Positions 9,135-19,271 of a DNA stretch of 64,000 nucleotides are shown here, in pieces (position 1 is the stretch's first letter; each line of letters opens with the position of its first letter). The DNA is from Candidatus Competibacter denitrificans Run_A_D11. Its GTDB lineage: Bacteria; Pseudomonadota; Gammaproteobacteria; Competibacterales; Competibacteraceae. The DNA is taken from positions 124,001 through 188,000 of the forward strand of contig NZ_CBTJ020000001.1 of the NCBI RefSeq assembly GCF_001051235.1, in the 5' to 3' direction. The notes below the pieces were generated by a model. It was given only the letters and a program-made list of their open reading frames with translations, was not told the DNA's origin and made no database searches. Both the position numbers and the translations under genes were made by a program.

Positions 9135-9575
9135 TTAGGAAGCAACGCGCTCAGGGGCGAATAACGCGAGGAAGGATTGCGGCACCTTCTGGACCGCCCG
9201 TGTTTGATAATCGAAGAACACAATGCCGGTTTTGGCACGAGCCACTTCGCGGCCGCTGGTTTTCTCGGTCATCTGATAAACAAAATCGCAGCCGTATTTG
9301 TTGAAATCGGTGACCGCGACACCAATCACCAACACCTCACCGGCAAAGGCTTCCGATTTATAGAGAATCACATTATCGGCGATGATGACGCCTAAACCCT
9401 CGACATTGAGTTCCGGCAACCCATGATGCGCCATGAAACGATAGCGCGCCTCATGCATCAAGCTCACCACTATATCGTTGCCCATGTGGCCGGCATAATT
9501 GATATCGGTGATTCTGACCTGTAATTCAGTGTGGAAGGAAAAATCAGCCGGCAGCTTCAACTCGATTCGTGCCAT
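9135..9575 (-). CDS. 4HBT-family acyl-CoA thioesterase
   Basis: The 146-residue hot-dog thioesterase has RITDINYAGHMGNDIVVSLMHEAR, shown here only in part: the D-x-N-YAGHMGND segment is the acyl-CoA thioesterase active-site region. The start is the ATG at 9575, with GAGG 6 nt upstream; an earlier TTG at 9587 lacks such a site. It would hydrolyse acyl-CoA to free acid and CoA in the cytoplasm. It lies 10 bp upstream of the membrane GTPase on the same strand. A link between the two functions is not obvious, and shared transcription may be all that connects them. Confidence 0.85.
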   Translation of the reverse strand: MARIELKLPADFSFHTELQVRITDINYAGHMGNDIVVSLMHEARYRFMAHHGLPELNVEGLGVIIADNVILYKSEAFAGEVLVIGVAVTDFNKYGCDFVYQMTEKTSGREVARAKTGIVFFDYQTRAVQKVPQSFLALFAPERVAS

Positions 9576-9733
9576 GCCTTGCCTCAATGGGTTCGAAAAT
9601 CAACTTTCAATTAGACTCAACCGCCACCACTGGGAATCATTGCGGCTGGGCGGGAATTGTAAACGATATTGCTAAAAACGGCCGTGTCCGATTTCTAACC
9701 GCTCTTGAAAAAGCTGATGGGAGAATAACCTGT

Positions 9734-10615
9734 ATGCTGCTTAACTACGATATGCCGCTCTGGCGGCCGCCCTCCGAAGCGGACAGCTTTATCCTGCAAG
9801 CCACACTGGGTTGCAGCTTTAATCGCTGTAGCTTCTGTGCGATGTACCGCAGTAAAGAGTTCACCATCCGCCCACTCGATTAAGTACAAGCTGAGATTCA
9901 GACCGTGGCACGGGCCTATCCGGCTGTGCGACGGGTGTTCTTGGCTGATGGCGACGCGCTGGCGGCACCGACGAATCATCTGCTACACCTTCTCGGCACT
10001 CTGTCCGGCGCCTTTCCCAGCCTGGAACGGGTTTCCAGTTATGCCCTACCCGCCAATCTACTCAAAAAATCGGTGGAAGAGCTAAGGCAATTGCGAGAGA
10101 ACGGCTTGACCCTACTCTACTACGGGATTGAAACCGGTGCGGCGGAGTTGCTCAAGCGCATCACGAAGGGCGCAACTCCGGAAGCCATGGTGACTGGGCT
10201 TGGCAAAGCCAAAGCCGCCGGCTTCATGATCTCAGCCACGGTGATTCTCGGCCTTGGCGGCCAACCGTACTGGCAAGAGCACATCGACGGCACTGCCGAG
10301 TTAGTGAATCAAGTCGCGCTGGATTATCTCTCGACGCTGCAATTGATGATCGAGCCATCCCTGCGTGCGGAATTTACCCGCAAATTCCGAGAGCCTTTTC
10401 ATGAACAGGATGACCGGGCGCTGTTGTTGGAGCAAATGCGCTTAATCGAACGGCTGAATCCACCGGCTCCGCTGGTGTTCCGCTCCAATCATGCGTCCAA
10501 TGCCCTGGCGCTGGCCGGGACGCTACCGCAAGACCAACTTGAGCTGCTGAGCCGGTTAGAATTGGCCCTGGCCGGTGGCCTGCACCTGCGCCCCGAATGG
10601 TTGCGCGGTTATTGA
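9734..10615 (+). pseudogene. Radical SAM protein interrupted by one in-frame TAA stop
   Basis: From the ATG at 9734 the frame reads through the cluster motif GCSFNRCSFCAMY (three cysteines for the 4Fe-4S centre) to FTIRPLD. It then meets TAA at 9881-9883 and continues in the same frame as VQAEIQTVARAYPAVRRV, shown here in part. The rest is a full radical SAM barrel, including YYGIETGAAELLKRI and VILGLGGQ, to 10615. The family normally has an acidic residue after PLD at this point, so a single GAA-to-TAA change explains the break. The downstream 240 codons show no other damage. It is therefore a very recent pseudogene, a sequencing error, or a strain-specific nonsense allele. Confidence 0.8.
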
Positions 10616-10616
10616 C

Positions 10617-11090
10617 TCAGGCTGCAACGGACGTATCGACATGACGGACAGCGGCGACAATGCGATCTTCCAATTCGATTCGGGTCGCCAGCGACTCGCC
10701 CAACCGCGACAGTTCCTGGTTCAGTTCAGGCAATGCCGACTCGGCGAGTTCATCCTCGTAGCGGTCGTGAAAATCCAACGCGGTCTGGGTGGTGTGATCG
10801 ATCTGGGTATAAAGCCGACGGGCCACATCGCGCGCTTGGCGATAGGGCGAGTCCGCCGACTGTTCCTCCAGAGCCTCATAGATTTCAAAGGGTCCGAGTG
10901 CCAAATAATCGACGAGGGCTTGGCGAAACCGGCGCAATAAGTGATAAACCGAGCCAGCGGGCGCCACCGGCTTCAGCATGGCCAGCTTGTGGAATAAAAC
11001 TAAGCTTTCCTGGCGCGACATCAATAGTTTATGGATTAAATCTGGCAAGGTTTTGCTATGGAGCTGAGCGGCGTTAAGAGCAGCGTTCAT
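10617..11090 (-). CDS. rsd: Rsd/AlgQ family anti-sigma-70 regulator
   Basis: The 157-residue all-helical protein matches Rsd/AlgQ. FRQALVDYLALGPFEIYEAL corresponds to the conserved FCQSLVDYLSAGHFSIYE region of E. coli Rsd, and LGESLATRIELEDRIV to its IGEALEARFVLEDKLI. Rsd binds region 4 of sigma-70 and shifts RNA polymerase toward alternative sigma factors in stationary phase. The start is the ATG at 11090, with GGAG 8 nt upstream; the ATG 6 nt earlier is too close to that site. A TATAAT lies about 33 bp upstream of the start. The gene is convergent with the broken radical SAM gene, 1 bp apart. Confidence 0.85.
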   Translation of the reverse strand: MNAALNAAQLHSKTLPDLIHKLLMSRQESLVLFHKLAMLKPVAPAGSVYHLLRRFRQALVDYLALGPFEIYEALEEQSADSPYRQARDVARRLYTQIDHTTQTALDFHDRYEDELAESALPELNQELSRLGESLATRIELEDRIVAAVRHVDTSVAA

Positions 11091-11122
11091 CGTCATCTCT
11101 CCAGTGGGGTTTTTTTTCGCAC

Positions 11123-11128
11123 ATTATA
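11123..11128 (-). promoter_or_regulatory. -10 element of the rsd promoter
   Basis: On the minus strand a perfect TATAAT sits at 11128-11123, upstream of rsd and in an AT-rich leader. No consensus -35 hexamer is at the standard distance, so the promoter may need an activator or an alternative sigma factor. Confidence 0.45.
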
Positions 11129-11193
11129 CTTGTGGTCGCATGAGACTATCACAAATCGTGCCAAATGCTATCACCTAACCCAATAACAACCGG

Positions 11194-11874
11194 TTAACGC
11201 CGTAGAGAGGAGGGTTTATCGACCACCTGATCGCGCAAATACACCGGCAAGGCGGCTTCGGCGGCAACCCATTCACTGCGCCGGTTCGGATCGGCGGCAA
11301 GCCGGGCGATATCACCGGCGCGTGGCCAACACTCTGCCAGCCAACCACTGACTGCCATGTGCTGGGAAAAAAGAGTGGCATACAGACTCCAGCCACTGCC
11401 CACCCCAAACCACTCATCCGCCTCGGCAGTTGCCAGATCCGGTGGGCAGACCCGTTCCGCACCCACCAGATGTGCCGTTTCACCAATCACCTGATAGGTG
11501 GCCCAATAGACTTCGCCCATTCGCGCATCCAAGGCGGTCGCAAGATAGCGGTGTCCGGTCTCACGGCCCCCGCCTAAGGCCAATGCGGCCAGCGTGGAAA
11601 TCGGTACGGCCGGCAAATCGGCGGCAAACGCGAGGCCTTGCGCAATACCGGCTGCGATCCGAACCCCGGTGAATGCACCAGGCCCCCGCCCGAACGCGAC
11701 GGCATCTATCTGCGATAAAGCCAGTCCTGCCTCGGCTAATAATGCCTCGATCATCGGTAAAACCAATGCAGCATGGCGGCGAGGAGCCAGCTCATAGCGC
11801 TCCAGCACCGCACCATCCACCCAAAGAGCCGTGGTGCAAGCATCGGTCGAGGTATCCAGCGCCAGCAGCTTCAT
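11194..11874 (-). CDS. tsaB: tRNA threonylcarbamoyladenosine biosynthesis protein TsaB
   Basis: This 226-residue ASKHA-fold protein opens with MKLLALDTSTDACTTALW and carries the FGRGPGAFTGVRIAAGIAQG motif diagnostic of TsaB (YeaZ). TsaB forms the TsaBDE complex that transfers the threonylcarbamoyl group to A37 of ANN-decoding tRNAs, an essential step in most bacteria. Length and motifs are normal. It lies 24 bp downstream of the glutathione-transferase gene stop, on the same strand. Confidence 0.93.
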   Translation of the reverse strand: MKLLALDTSTDACTTALWVDGAVLERYELAPRRHAALVLPMIEALLAEAGLALSQIDAVAFGRGPGAFTGVRIAAGIAQGLAFAADLPAVPISTLAALALGGGRETGHRYLATALDARMGEVYWATYQVIGETAHLVGAERVCPPDLATAEADEWFGVGSGWSLYATLFSQHMAVSGWLAECWPRAGDIARLAADPNRRSEWVAAEAALPVYLRDQVVDKPSSLRR

Positions 11875-11898
11875 CGAAAATAGCCTCTCGGCGGGCCT

Positions 11899-12534
11899 TT
11901 AACTCGCCAAACCGCTCTCGGCTTGCTCACGCCGTTGAGCGCGATCCAACGCCGGGCGCTCCCATAGCCGAGCGGCATAGGCTTGGACATGCTCATCCTT
12001 CAAGGGCAATTCCCAAGCGTGTGCCCATGCCAGGGTATGACCGATCAAAATATCAGCGACGCTAAATTGCGCACCCAAGATAAAAGGTCGGTGGCCTAAG
12101 CTAGCCGCCAAAATATTGACGGCGCCGGCAAATTCCCAACGAGCCGTATCCAGAATGGCCGGCACTCGATGTGCTCTCGGCAATGCAAAACGGTGCTTGG
12201 CCATGGTCCACAGCGGCTGCTCCAATTCGGCCATCGCAAAATAGCACCACTGATGACAAGTGGCGCGCTCGTGGGTACCAACAGCCGGTATCAGGTGAGC
12301 GTCGGCAAAGCGGTCGGCGATATAGGTGCAAATCGCAGCGGATTCGGTAAGGATAAAACCGCTATCCACCAAGGTCGGTACCTTACCGGCGGCGTTGAGC
12401 GCCAAATAATCGGGCTGATTTCCCGCACCAGCCCGCACATCGACCGGGACGTACTGATAGTCCGCATTGGCTTCTTCCAGCGCCCAGACCACGCGCGTGG
12501 AACGTGTGTTCGCACAACCGTATACCGTCAGCAT
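11899..12534 (-). CDS. Glutathione S-transferase family protein
   Basis: The 211-residue protein has a thioredoxin-like N-terminal domain (TVYGCANTRSTRVVWALEEA) with the glutathione-binding segment GKVPTLVDSGFILTESAAIC and an all-helical C-terminal domain (FSVADILIGHTLAWA). This is the classical GST layout. The ATG at 12534 has AGAGGTGG just upstream; a GTG 9 nt earlier overlaps that site and is less likely. The substrate is unknown. It could be a detoxifying transferase or a non-enzymatic GST-fold protein. Confidence 0.85.
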   Translation of the reverse strand: MLTVYGCANTRSTRVVWALEEANADYQYVPVDVRAGAGNQPDYLALNAAGKVPTLVDSGFILTESAAICTYIADRFADAHLIPAVGTHERATCHQWCYFAMAELEQPLWTMAKHRFALPRAHRVPAILDTARWEFAGAVNILAASLGHRPFILGAQFSVADILIGHTLAWAHAWELPLKDEHVQAYAARLWERPALDRAQRREQAESGLAS

Positions 12535-12574
12535 CGTCGCCACCTCTGTTTGTAGATGTTTAAGCAGCCCGCAG

Positions 12575-14353
12575 CTAAGAATCCCGCTTGCGGACCTTTC
12601 TGGCTACCGGTGGATTGGTTTCTTCCCTGGGTATTTTTTTAGCGGTGCTCGCCCGTCTGGGCGCCGGACGCTGGTCACCCACGTCTGCCTCGTCAAGACG
12701 GCTGATCTTGAGCGGATATTGCCGCACCCGAACCTTTTTCAGGTGTTGAAAAATTTCCTTGGGCATTCCATCGGGCAAATCCACGGTGCTGTATTGATCG
12801 TAAATCTCAATACGACCGATGTAGCGGCTCTCGATACCCGCTTCATTGGCGATAGCGCCCACGATATTCTGCGGGGTAGCGCCGTGTTGATGACCCACTT
12901 CAAGCCGATACGTCACTTTATCCAAATCGGTGTCACGCTTGCCGCCCTCTCTGGCAAACCGTTCCCGCCGACCCGGCGCCGATCTTGGTTCCCGCTCTGG
13001 GCGAACCGGCAGCCTTTCCAACTCGCTTGGGATCGTGTCCTCAAATTGAAACGGGCGGTCGCGCTGCGCCAGCCATGTCAGAGCGGCCGCAATATCTTGG
13101 GCGCTAATCTCCTGTTCCCGTTCGATTTCGGCAACTACTTCCTGGAAAAACTCCAAATCCTGGGAACCCAGAATTTCGCTGACCTGTTGCTTGAACTGGG
13201 CTAGACGATGACCGGTGATCGCCTCTTGAGTCGGCAGTTGCATCCGCTCAATAGGCTGGCGGGTGGCTTTTTCGATGGCGCGCAACATGCGTAACTCGCG
13301 TGGCGCCACAAACAAGATCGCATCGCCAGTGCGACCAGCACGCGCCGTGCGGCCGATACGATGGACGTAAGCCTCCGTATCATAGGGAATATCGTAATTG
13401 ACGACGTGGCTGATGCGGGATACATCGAGTCCACGCGCGGCCACATCGGTGGCGACCACGATATCCAACTGATTGTTTTTCAACTGCTCAATGGTCTTCT
13501 CCCGCAGCACCTGGGTCATGTCGCCATGCAAGGCGGCACTGGGATAGCCGCGCGCCTCCAAACGCTCCGATAATTCGGTCGCGGCGATTTTCGTGCGCAC
13601 GAAAATCAGCACGGCATCGGCATCCTCCACTTCCAGTACACGGGTCAGCGCATCGAGTTTATGCTGTGGGCCGACCTGGCAGTAGCGTTGGCGAACCGTT
13701 TCGACCGTGGCGGTGCTGGCCTTGATCTTCACCTCTCGCGGTTCGCGCAGATGGCGATGCGCCACCTGGCGGATCGGCTCCGGCATCGTGGCGGAAAAGA
13801 GCGCAATTTGCCGCTCTGCCGGCGTTTGCTCAAGAATCCAATCCACATCGTCGATGAAGCCCATCCGTAGCATTTCGTCCGCTTCATCGAGCACCACCGT
13901 GCGCAATCCCGCCAGCGACAGCGTTTCTCGCCGTAGATGATCCATCACTCGGCCAGGCGTACCGACTACCACATGCACGCCGCGCTTCAGATGGCGCAAC
14001 TGGATACCCATGCTTTGGCCGCCATAGATCGGCAAGACGTGGAAACCTGGCAAATGGCGAGCATACCCCTGGAACGCCTCAGCGACCTGGATCGCCAGTT
14101 CACGGGTCGGCGCTAGCACCAGCGCCTGCGGCAACCGCTCCGCCAGATTCAGGCGCTCCAGGATCGGCAGGGCAAACGCCGCCGTTTTGCCGGTGCCGGT
14201 CTGGGCTTGCCCCAAGACATCGGCTCCTTCCAGTAACGGGGGAATCGTTGCGGCCTGGATCGGTGACGGCGCTTCATAGCCAATTTCTTTGAGGGTTTCG
14301 AGCAAGGGTTGAGAAAGCCTGAGTTGCTCGAACGAGTCGATGAGTTCTGACAT
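12575..14353 (-). CDS. deaD: DEAD-box ATP-dependent RNA helicase, DeaD/CsdA type
   Basis: All helicase motifs are present in order: Q motif region FEQLRLSQPLLETLKEIGY, motif I AQTGTGKT, PTRELA, GTPGR, the box VLDEADEML, SAT, ATDVAARGLDV and HRIGRTARAGRTG. After about residue 370 comes the CsdA dimerisation/RNA-binding extension, then a DbpA-like RNA-binding domain (YRLEVGHQHGATPQNIVGAI) and a basic tail. CsdA unwinds RNA in ribosome assembly and mRNA decay, especially in the cold. The start at the ATG 14353 is preferred over an upstream TTG. It is slightly shorter than E. coli CsdA (629 residues). Confidence 0.93.
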   Translation of the reverse strand: MSELIDSFEQLRLSQPLLETLKEIGYEAPSPIQAATIPPLLEGADVLGQAQTGTGKTAAFALPILERLNLAERLPQALVLAPTRELAIQVAEAFQGYARHLPGFHVLPIYGGQSMGIQLRHLKRGVHVVVGTPGRVMDHLRRETLSLAGLRTVVLDEADEMLRMGFIDDVDWILEQTPAERQIALFSATMPEPIRQVAHRHLREPREVKIKASTATVETVRQRYCQVGPQHKLDALTRVLEVEDADAVLIFVRTKIAATELSERLEARGYPSAALHGDMTQVLREKTIEQLKNNQLDIVVATDVAARGLDVSRISHVVNYDIPYDTEAYVHRIGRTARAGRTGDAILFVAPRELRMLRAIEKATRQPIERMQLPTQEAITGHRLAQFKQQVSEILGSQDLEFFQEVVAEIEREQEISAQDIAAALTWLAQRDRPFQFEDTIPSELERLPVRPEREPRSAPGRRERFAREGGKRDTDLDKVTYRLEVGHQHGATPQNIVGAIANEAGIESRYIGRIEIYDQYSTVDLPDGMPKEIFQHLKKVRVRQYPLKISRLDEADVGDQRPAPRRASTAKKIPREETNPPVARKVRKRDS

Positions 14354-14459
14354 ACCAAACAAGACCTGAGAGTTAGAAAAGCCCCAGCACTAATTCAGTG
14401 CATGAAGTGATTGAAATAAACGGTGTCGGCTCAGATCGGCCGTCATGAAGCGCGGTGCT

Positions 14460-14978
14460 TCAACGCGAATGCGCCAGACCGCGCCGTCGGCGAAATCGGC
14501 TAATGATGGCCCAACGCCAAATCAGATGCGCCAACACAAATGTCGCAATCCCGGCCACAACCGCCGTCGCCATCGAACCCGCCAGCAGCGGCAACCCAAG
14601 ATCGCCGGCTTGCCGCAACAGCCACTCCAGAGAGGGTTCAAAATGCCAATCCACCGGCGGTCTACCCAGCAACCAGGCGCCGAACCGATAATTCACAAAC
14701 GCAATGGGCGGAAGGGTCAACGGGTTGGTAATCCAAACCATGGCGACAGCCACCGGCAAATTGAACCGCAACCAAACCGCTGTGATCGCAGCCAGGATCA
14801 TTTGCCATGGCACCGGCACGAATGCGAAGAAGGCGCCGGCTGTCAATCCTCGAACAGTGGACCGCCGGCTAAAATGCCAGAGTCGTGGATCGTGGAGATG
14901 ATCACCCAGAAACCGCAAAGATTTATGAGTGCGTAACGAGTGGGGGTCGGGCAACCAGCGGCTGAAAAATGATTTCAT
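14460..14978 (-). CDS. DUF2062 family membrane protein
   Basis: The 172-residue protein has the DUF2062 pattern: a basic N-terminus (SRRSTVRGLTAGAFFAFVPV), a first membrane pair (PWQMILAAITAVWLRFNLPV), the conserved WITNPLTLPPIAF turn and two further hydrophobic segments near the C-terminus (LPLLAGSMATAVVAGIATFV). The family is common in proteobacteria and has no agreed function. It is probably an inner-membrane protein. It sits between deaD and lgt on the same strand. Confidence 0.85.
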   Translation of the reverse strand: MKSFFSRWLPDPHSLRTHKSLRFLGDHLHDPRLWHFSRRSTVRGLTAGAFFAFVPVPWQMILAAITAVWLRFNLPVAVAMVWITNPLTLPPIAFVNYRFGAWLLGRPPVDWHFEPSLEWLLRQAGDLGLPLLAGSMATAVVAGIATFVLAHLIWRWAIISRFRRRRGLAHSR

Positions 14979-15075
14979 TAAGGCTGAACTAAGCAGCGGC
15001 CGAAGCTTGGCACGTTAAGACTTTTATCATGTTCCACAGCCGTTTGCTGCGGGTGTCAGCAAAAATAACAAAAAA

Positions 15076-15879
15076 TCATGGGTCTGGCAGGGACCGCGGC
15101 TTTCGACCATAGGCCAGGATCAGCAGAATCACTCCGACCAGAATCAGCGGCAGCGACAGGACTTGGCCCATGGTCAGCCAACCGAAGGCCAAATAGCCCA
15201 GATGGGCGTCCGGTTGACGCACCAATTCGACCAGAAAGCGAAAGATACCGTAGGTCAGAGCGAACACACCGGACACCGCCATGGCCGGGCGTGGCTTCGC
15301 CGAATACAGCCAGACAATGAAAAACAAAGCGACCCCTTCCAGGGCTGCTTCGTACAATTGCGAGGGATGATGCGGCAAGCCATCATTAGCCTGTCGGAAC
15401 ACCATTCCCCAGGGGACATCCGTCACCTTCCCCCACAATTCACCATTGATGAAATTGCCGATACGCCCGAACAGGATGCCCGGAGGAACCAACGGCGCAA
15501 TGAAATCAACGGTGCCCCAGAACGGTTTACGATGCTTGCGGGCGAACAGAACCATCGCAAGCAACACGCCCAAAAAGCCGCCGTGGAAGGACATGCCGCC
15601 TTCCCAAATCCGAAATAGGATCAGGGGATTGTGTAAGAACGCATCGAAGCCGTAGAACAAGATATAACCGACGCGACCGCCGAGAATCACCCCCAAGGCG
15701 ATGTAGAACACCACATCATCGACTTGCTCGGTACGCCAAGTTGAGCCAGCTTGGCGGGCACGATAGCGGCCCAATAGCCAACCACCGATGAATCCCAACA
15801 GATACATCAACCCATACCAACGCACCTGCAACGGCCCCAGACTCAACGCGACCGGATCGAAATCGGGATGCACCAGCAT
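15076..15879 (-). CDS. lgt: Phosphatidylglycerol-prolipoprotein diacylglyceryl transferase
   Basis: This 267-residue polytopic membrane enzyme carries the Lgt signature around [15 protein letters not shown] and the conserved [12 protein letters not shown] segment. It transfers diacylglycerol from phosphatidylglycerol to the lipobox cysteine of prolipoproteins, the first lipoprotein-maturation step. The ATG at 15879 has GGAG 5 nt upstream; a longer frame to 15930 lacks support. Length is typical. Confidence 0.95.
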   Translation of the reverse strand: MLVHPDFDPVALSLGPLQVRWYGLMYLLGFIGGWLLGRYRARQAGSTWRTEQVDDVVFYIALGVILGGRVGYILFYGFDAFLHNPLILFRIWEGGMSFHGGFLGVLLAMVLFARKHRKPFWGTVDFIAPLVPPGILFGRIGNFINGELWGKVTDVPWGMVFRQANDGLPHHPSQLYEAALEGVALFFIVWLYSAKPRPAMAVSGVFALTYGIFRFLVELVRQPDAHLGYLAFGWLTMGQVLSLPLILVGVILLILAYGRKPRSLPDP

Positions 15880-16274
15880 AAAAACTCCTTGATAGTCCAC
15901 AGAGCAACATAGACCACACCCTCGCGGCAATCAGCGATTTCTTGGCAACGAAAATTCGCGGAAGGATTAGGGCGCGCGGCGGTGCGCAAGGATATACCGG
16001 TTTTGACCGCTTGTCCGATCAGTCGAGACAAAGACACGAACCAGCAAAGCACGGGCCTATGAAAAAGATGAGGAGTTACCCAGGCAGGTACAGATCGAGT
16101 TTTTTACGCTCTTCGGGAACCAACAGCAGGCATCGCCAAGCTCTTTATTTAGCGTTTCGAGTCCTAAACGTGTTATACAACAAAAACTGTCCAAAAATGA
16201 CAAATAATAGGAAGATATTCTGTAATTTGTCAGATATGAACTTTTTCAAAAATTCCTTTTTTTGTCATAAAAAT
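15880..16274. other. AT-rich intergenic stretch, no gene recognised
   Basis: These 395 bp lie upstream of lgt. The right half (about 16140-16280) is clearly more AT-rich than the surroundings and contains runs such as TTTTTTTGTCATAAAAA. I see no convincing coding region or tRNA. It may hold the lgt promoter and the 3' region of the small gene to its right. Confidence 0.4.
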
Positions 16275-16481
16275 CTAACAATATAATTTTCGCTCACGTT
16301 TCCGCGCGATAGAATCCCGCGCCATCTCCAACAGTTCGACTGGTGGTTCGTAGCCGGTGCGGCGGCAATGGTGCAGATAATCGGTCAATCGAGGCTCCAC
16401 ATCACTGCGATTTGCCAGGTCAATCAGCTCCAGCAACTCAATCATCCGCAAGGTTGGAACGGTGGCAACGGTTTGCAGCAT
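16275..16481 (-). CDS. Small hypothetical protein, 68 aa
   Basis: The ATG at 16481 has AAGGA about 9 nt upstream. The product is charged and helical, with a leucine-rich middle (MIELLELIDLANRS) and a basic end (MARDSIARKRERKLYC). I do not recognise a family. It is isolated in an AT-rich region with about 200 bp of leader. It is too short to judge by composition alone, so it could be a remnant, though its ribosome site and composition look real. Confidence 0.5.
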   Translation of the reverse strand: MLQTVATVPTLRMIELLELIDLANRSDVEPRLTDYLHHCRRTGYEPPVELLEMARDSIARKRERKLYC

Positions 16482-16683
16482 CTTGGCATTCCTTATTTTA
16501 AAAATTGCTTAAGTAATGGTTCGGGATAATCCGGGAAATCAGCAAAGAATTAAGCATATTTCATGCCAAAGTATCTATCGCTGACTTTGGTTGATGGAAT
16601 CAGCGCCTGGGACGGCTCGATCTCGGCTAAACTTTTCTAACTTCGCCCTCTTCGATCAACCTGTCATCGCCAACGGAGCGCTC

Positions 16684-17325
16684 ATGGCCAACTATCTCGA
16701 TGTTTCGCTGACGATATCCCCAGATCTACCGCAATGGCCTGGAAGTCCACCGATTGAGCTGAAGCGGCGCCGTGACATGGCGCAGGGCGATAAAGCCAAT
16801 GACAGCGTATTGATGTGTGGGGTTCATACAGGAACGCATGTCGATGCCCCTGTCCACTTTCTGGCGCATGGTGCCGATGTCACCCATCTCCCGTTAGAGA
16901 TCCTCATCGGGCCGGCTGTGGTGGCCGCATTGCCCGATGTGGATGCCATCACAGCAGATACGCTAGAAGGCTTGAATCTACCCAGTGATACTCAGCGGTT
17001 GCTGCTACGGACCCGCAATTCGGAAAGCTGGCGACGGGGAGAGCGCGCCTTTCAGCCCGATTTCGTGGCGCTGACCGCCGATGCGGCGCGTTGGGTCGTC
17101 CATCGGGGAATTCGCCTGATCGGCGTCGATTATTTGTCGGTCCAACGCTTTCATGACCATCACGAAACCCACATCGTCCTGTTGGAGGCCGAGGTCGTCA
17201 TCGTCGAGGGCTTAAATCTGGCGCAGGCCACGCCGGGAAATTATGAATTCATTTGCCTGCCGCTCAAACTGGCTGGCGCCGATGGCGCACCGGCTCGGGC
17301 AGTGCTCCGATCTCTATCGGAATGA
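16684..17325 (+). CDS. Cyclase / kynurenine-formamidase-like metal hydrolase
   Basis: The 213-residue protein has the cyclase-family metal-binding signature VHTGTHVDAPVHF (HxGTHxDxPxHF) near residue 60 and IGVDYLSVQRF with a following HDHHETH cluster. Relatives include bacterial kynurenine formamidase KynB and isatin hydrolase. No other tryptophan-degradation genes are nearby, so the substrate is open. The ATG at 16684 has GGAG about 6 nt upstream; earlier ATGs at 16591 and 16594 lie in an uncharacteristic leader. Confidence 0.85.
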   Translation: MANYLDVSLTISPDLPQWPGSPPIELKRRRDMAQGDKANDSVLMCGVHTGTHVDAPVHFLAHGADVTHLPLEILIGPAVVAALPDVDAITADTLEGLNLPSDTQRLLLRTRNSESWRRGERAFQPDFVALTADAARWVVHRGIRLIGVDYLSVQRFHDHHETHIVLLEAEVVIVEGLNLAQATPGNYEFICLPLKLAGADGAPARAVLRSLSE

Positions 17326-17337
17326 ACGCAAGAGCTT

Positions 17338-17358
17338 AAAAACATCCGCAATGTTTTT
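17338..17358. terminator. Hairpin between convergent genes, likely bidirectional terminator
   Basis: AAAAACAT, loop CCGCA, ATGTTTTT forms a perfect 8-bp stem with A and T runs on both sides. It lies in the 35-bp gap between the convergent cyclase and metal-exporter genes. The stem is AT-rich, so it may be weak. Confidence 0.5.
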
Positions 17359-17360
17359 AT

Positions 17361-18350
<990 letters not shown>

Positions 18351-18531
18351 GATCCTGGCTCAAGCAGTAGCGTCAATTCCACCGGATGGCCGGTGAACAA
18401 CGGCCGATGGCATGCGGGCCACACCTAATGTCTGGTAGTAATCCTTGCAGTCCAAGGAAGCCCCTCCTCTGAATAGAGTCGATCAATCAGCGGTCTTATT
18501 CCAACAATGTATGTGCGATTTTTTGGATATC

Positions 18532-18552
18532 AAGCGGCTATGGCCGCTTTTT
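18532..18552 (+). terminator. Intrinsic-terminator-like hairpin in the 315-bp gap before the spermidine-synthase-like genes
   Basis: AAGCGGC, loop TAT(G), GCCGCTT followed by TTTT fits a Rho-independent terminator on the plus strand. No plus-strand gene lies just upstream. It is therefore either a leader attenuator for the gene at 18666 or the end of a small unannotated transcript from about 18400. I see nothing else in 18351-18665. Confidence 0.4.
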
Positions 18553-18665
18553 AAGCGCCAAATTCCCAACGGTGCAGCCGTCCACTCTGCCGGTTTCATA
18601 GTAAGCTTGCCGCGTGCTCGCCAATCATTCCTGGCGGCGGATTTATACATTTCGAGGCCCCAAGT

Positions 18666-19271
18666 TTGCAGCGCGTTCTCATCTTTTTGATCGCCGCCTG
18701 GTCCGGTTTTTTCGTTATGGCGATTGAGCTGTTGAGCGGGCGGATTCTCGCGCCCAATTTCGGCAACAGCATCTACGTCTGGGGCGGTGTCATCACCGTG
18801 TTTATGCTGGCGTTGTCTATCGGCTATCTGCTGGGCGGACGGTGGTCGCTACACGATCCCAGCCTGCGCCGACTGGCCTGGCTGCTGATGCTGGGCGCTT
18901 CGAGCACGATTCCGGTAATCCTGTTCGGAAATGTGGTTCTCGACTGGGTTTTCGATCAGGTGCGCGACCCCCGCTACGGGTCTCTGTTGGCAGCGACTAT
19001 GTTCTTTTTCATTCCGACCGCCATTGCTGGCATGGTGTCGCCCTATGCCGTTCGGCTGCTGGTGCGGAATCCTCATTCAAGCGGCCATTTCGCGGGGTTG
19101 CTGTATTTTTTCTCAACCTTCGGCAGTGCGGCTGGGACTATCCTCACCTCGTTTTATTTGGTTTTGTATTTTGAAATCAACCAGATTCTAACTGGCCTCA
19201 TCGGCATTTCACTGCTTTTGGGCCTCATCGCCACCCTCATCGGAAATCGTGAAAATGCGCCCGGTGCCTAG
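18666..19271 (+). CDS. Membrane half of a spermidine-synthase-like protein
   Basis: This 201-residue protein is almost entirely membrane segments: SGFFVMAIELLSGRILAP, GGVITVFMLALSIGYLLGGR, IAGMVSPYAVRLLV and a last pair near the C-terminus. It matches the N-terminal, transporter-like part of fused spermidine-synthase-like proteins. The TTG start at 18666 is supported by GAGG 8 nt upstream. It overlaps the soluble methyltransferase-like gene by 23 bp, so the two are translated together. The likely product is a two-part membrane complex; substrate unknown. Confidence 0.8.
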   Translation: MQRVLIFLIAAWSGFFVMAIELLSGRILAPNFGNSIYVWGGVITVFMLALSIGYLLGGRWSLHDPSLRRLAWLLMLGASSTIPVILFGNVVLDWVFDQVRDPRYGSLLAATMFFFIPTAIAGMVSPYAVRLLVRNPHSSGHFAGLLYFFSTFGSAAGTILTSFYLVLYFEINQILTGLIGISLLLGLIATLIGNRENAPGA

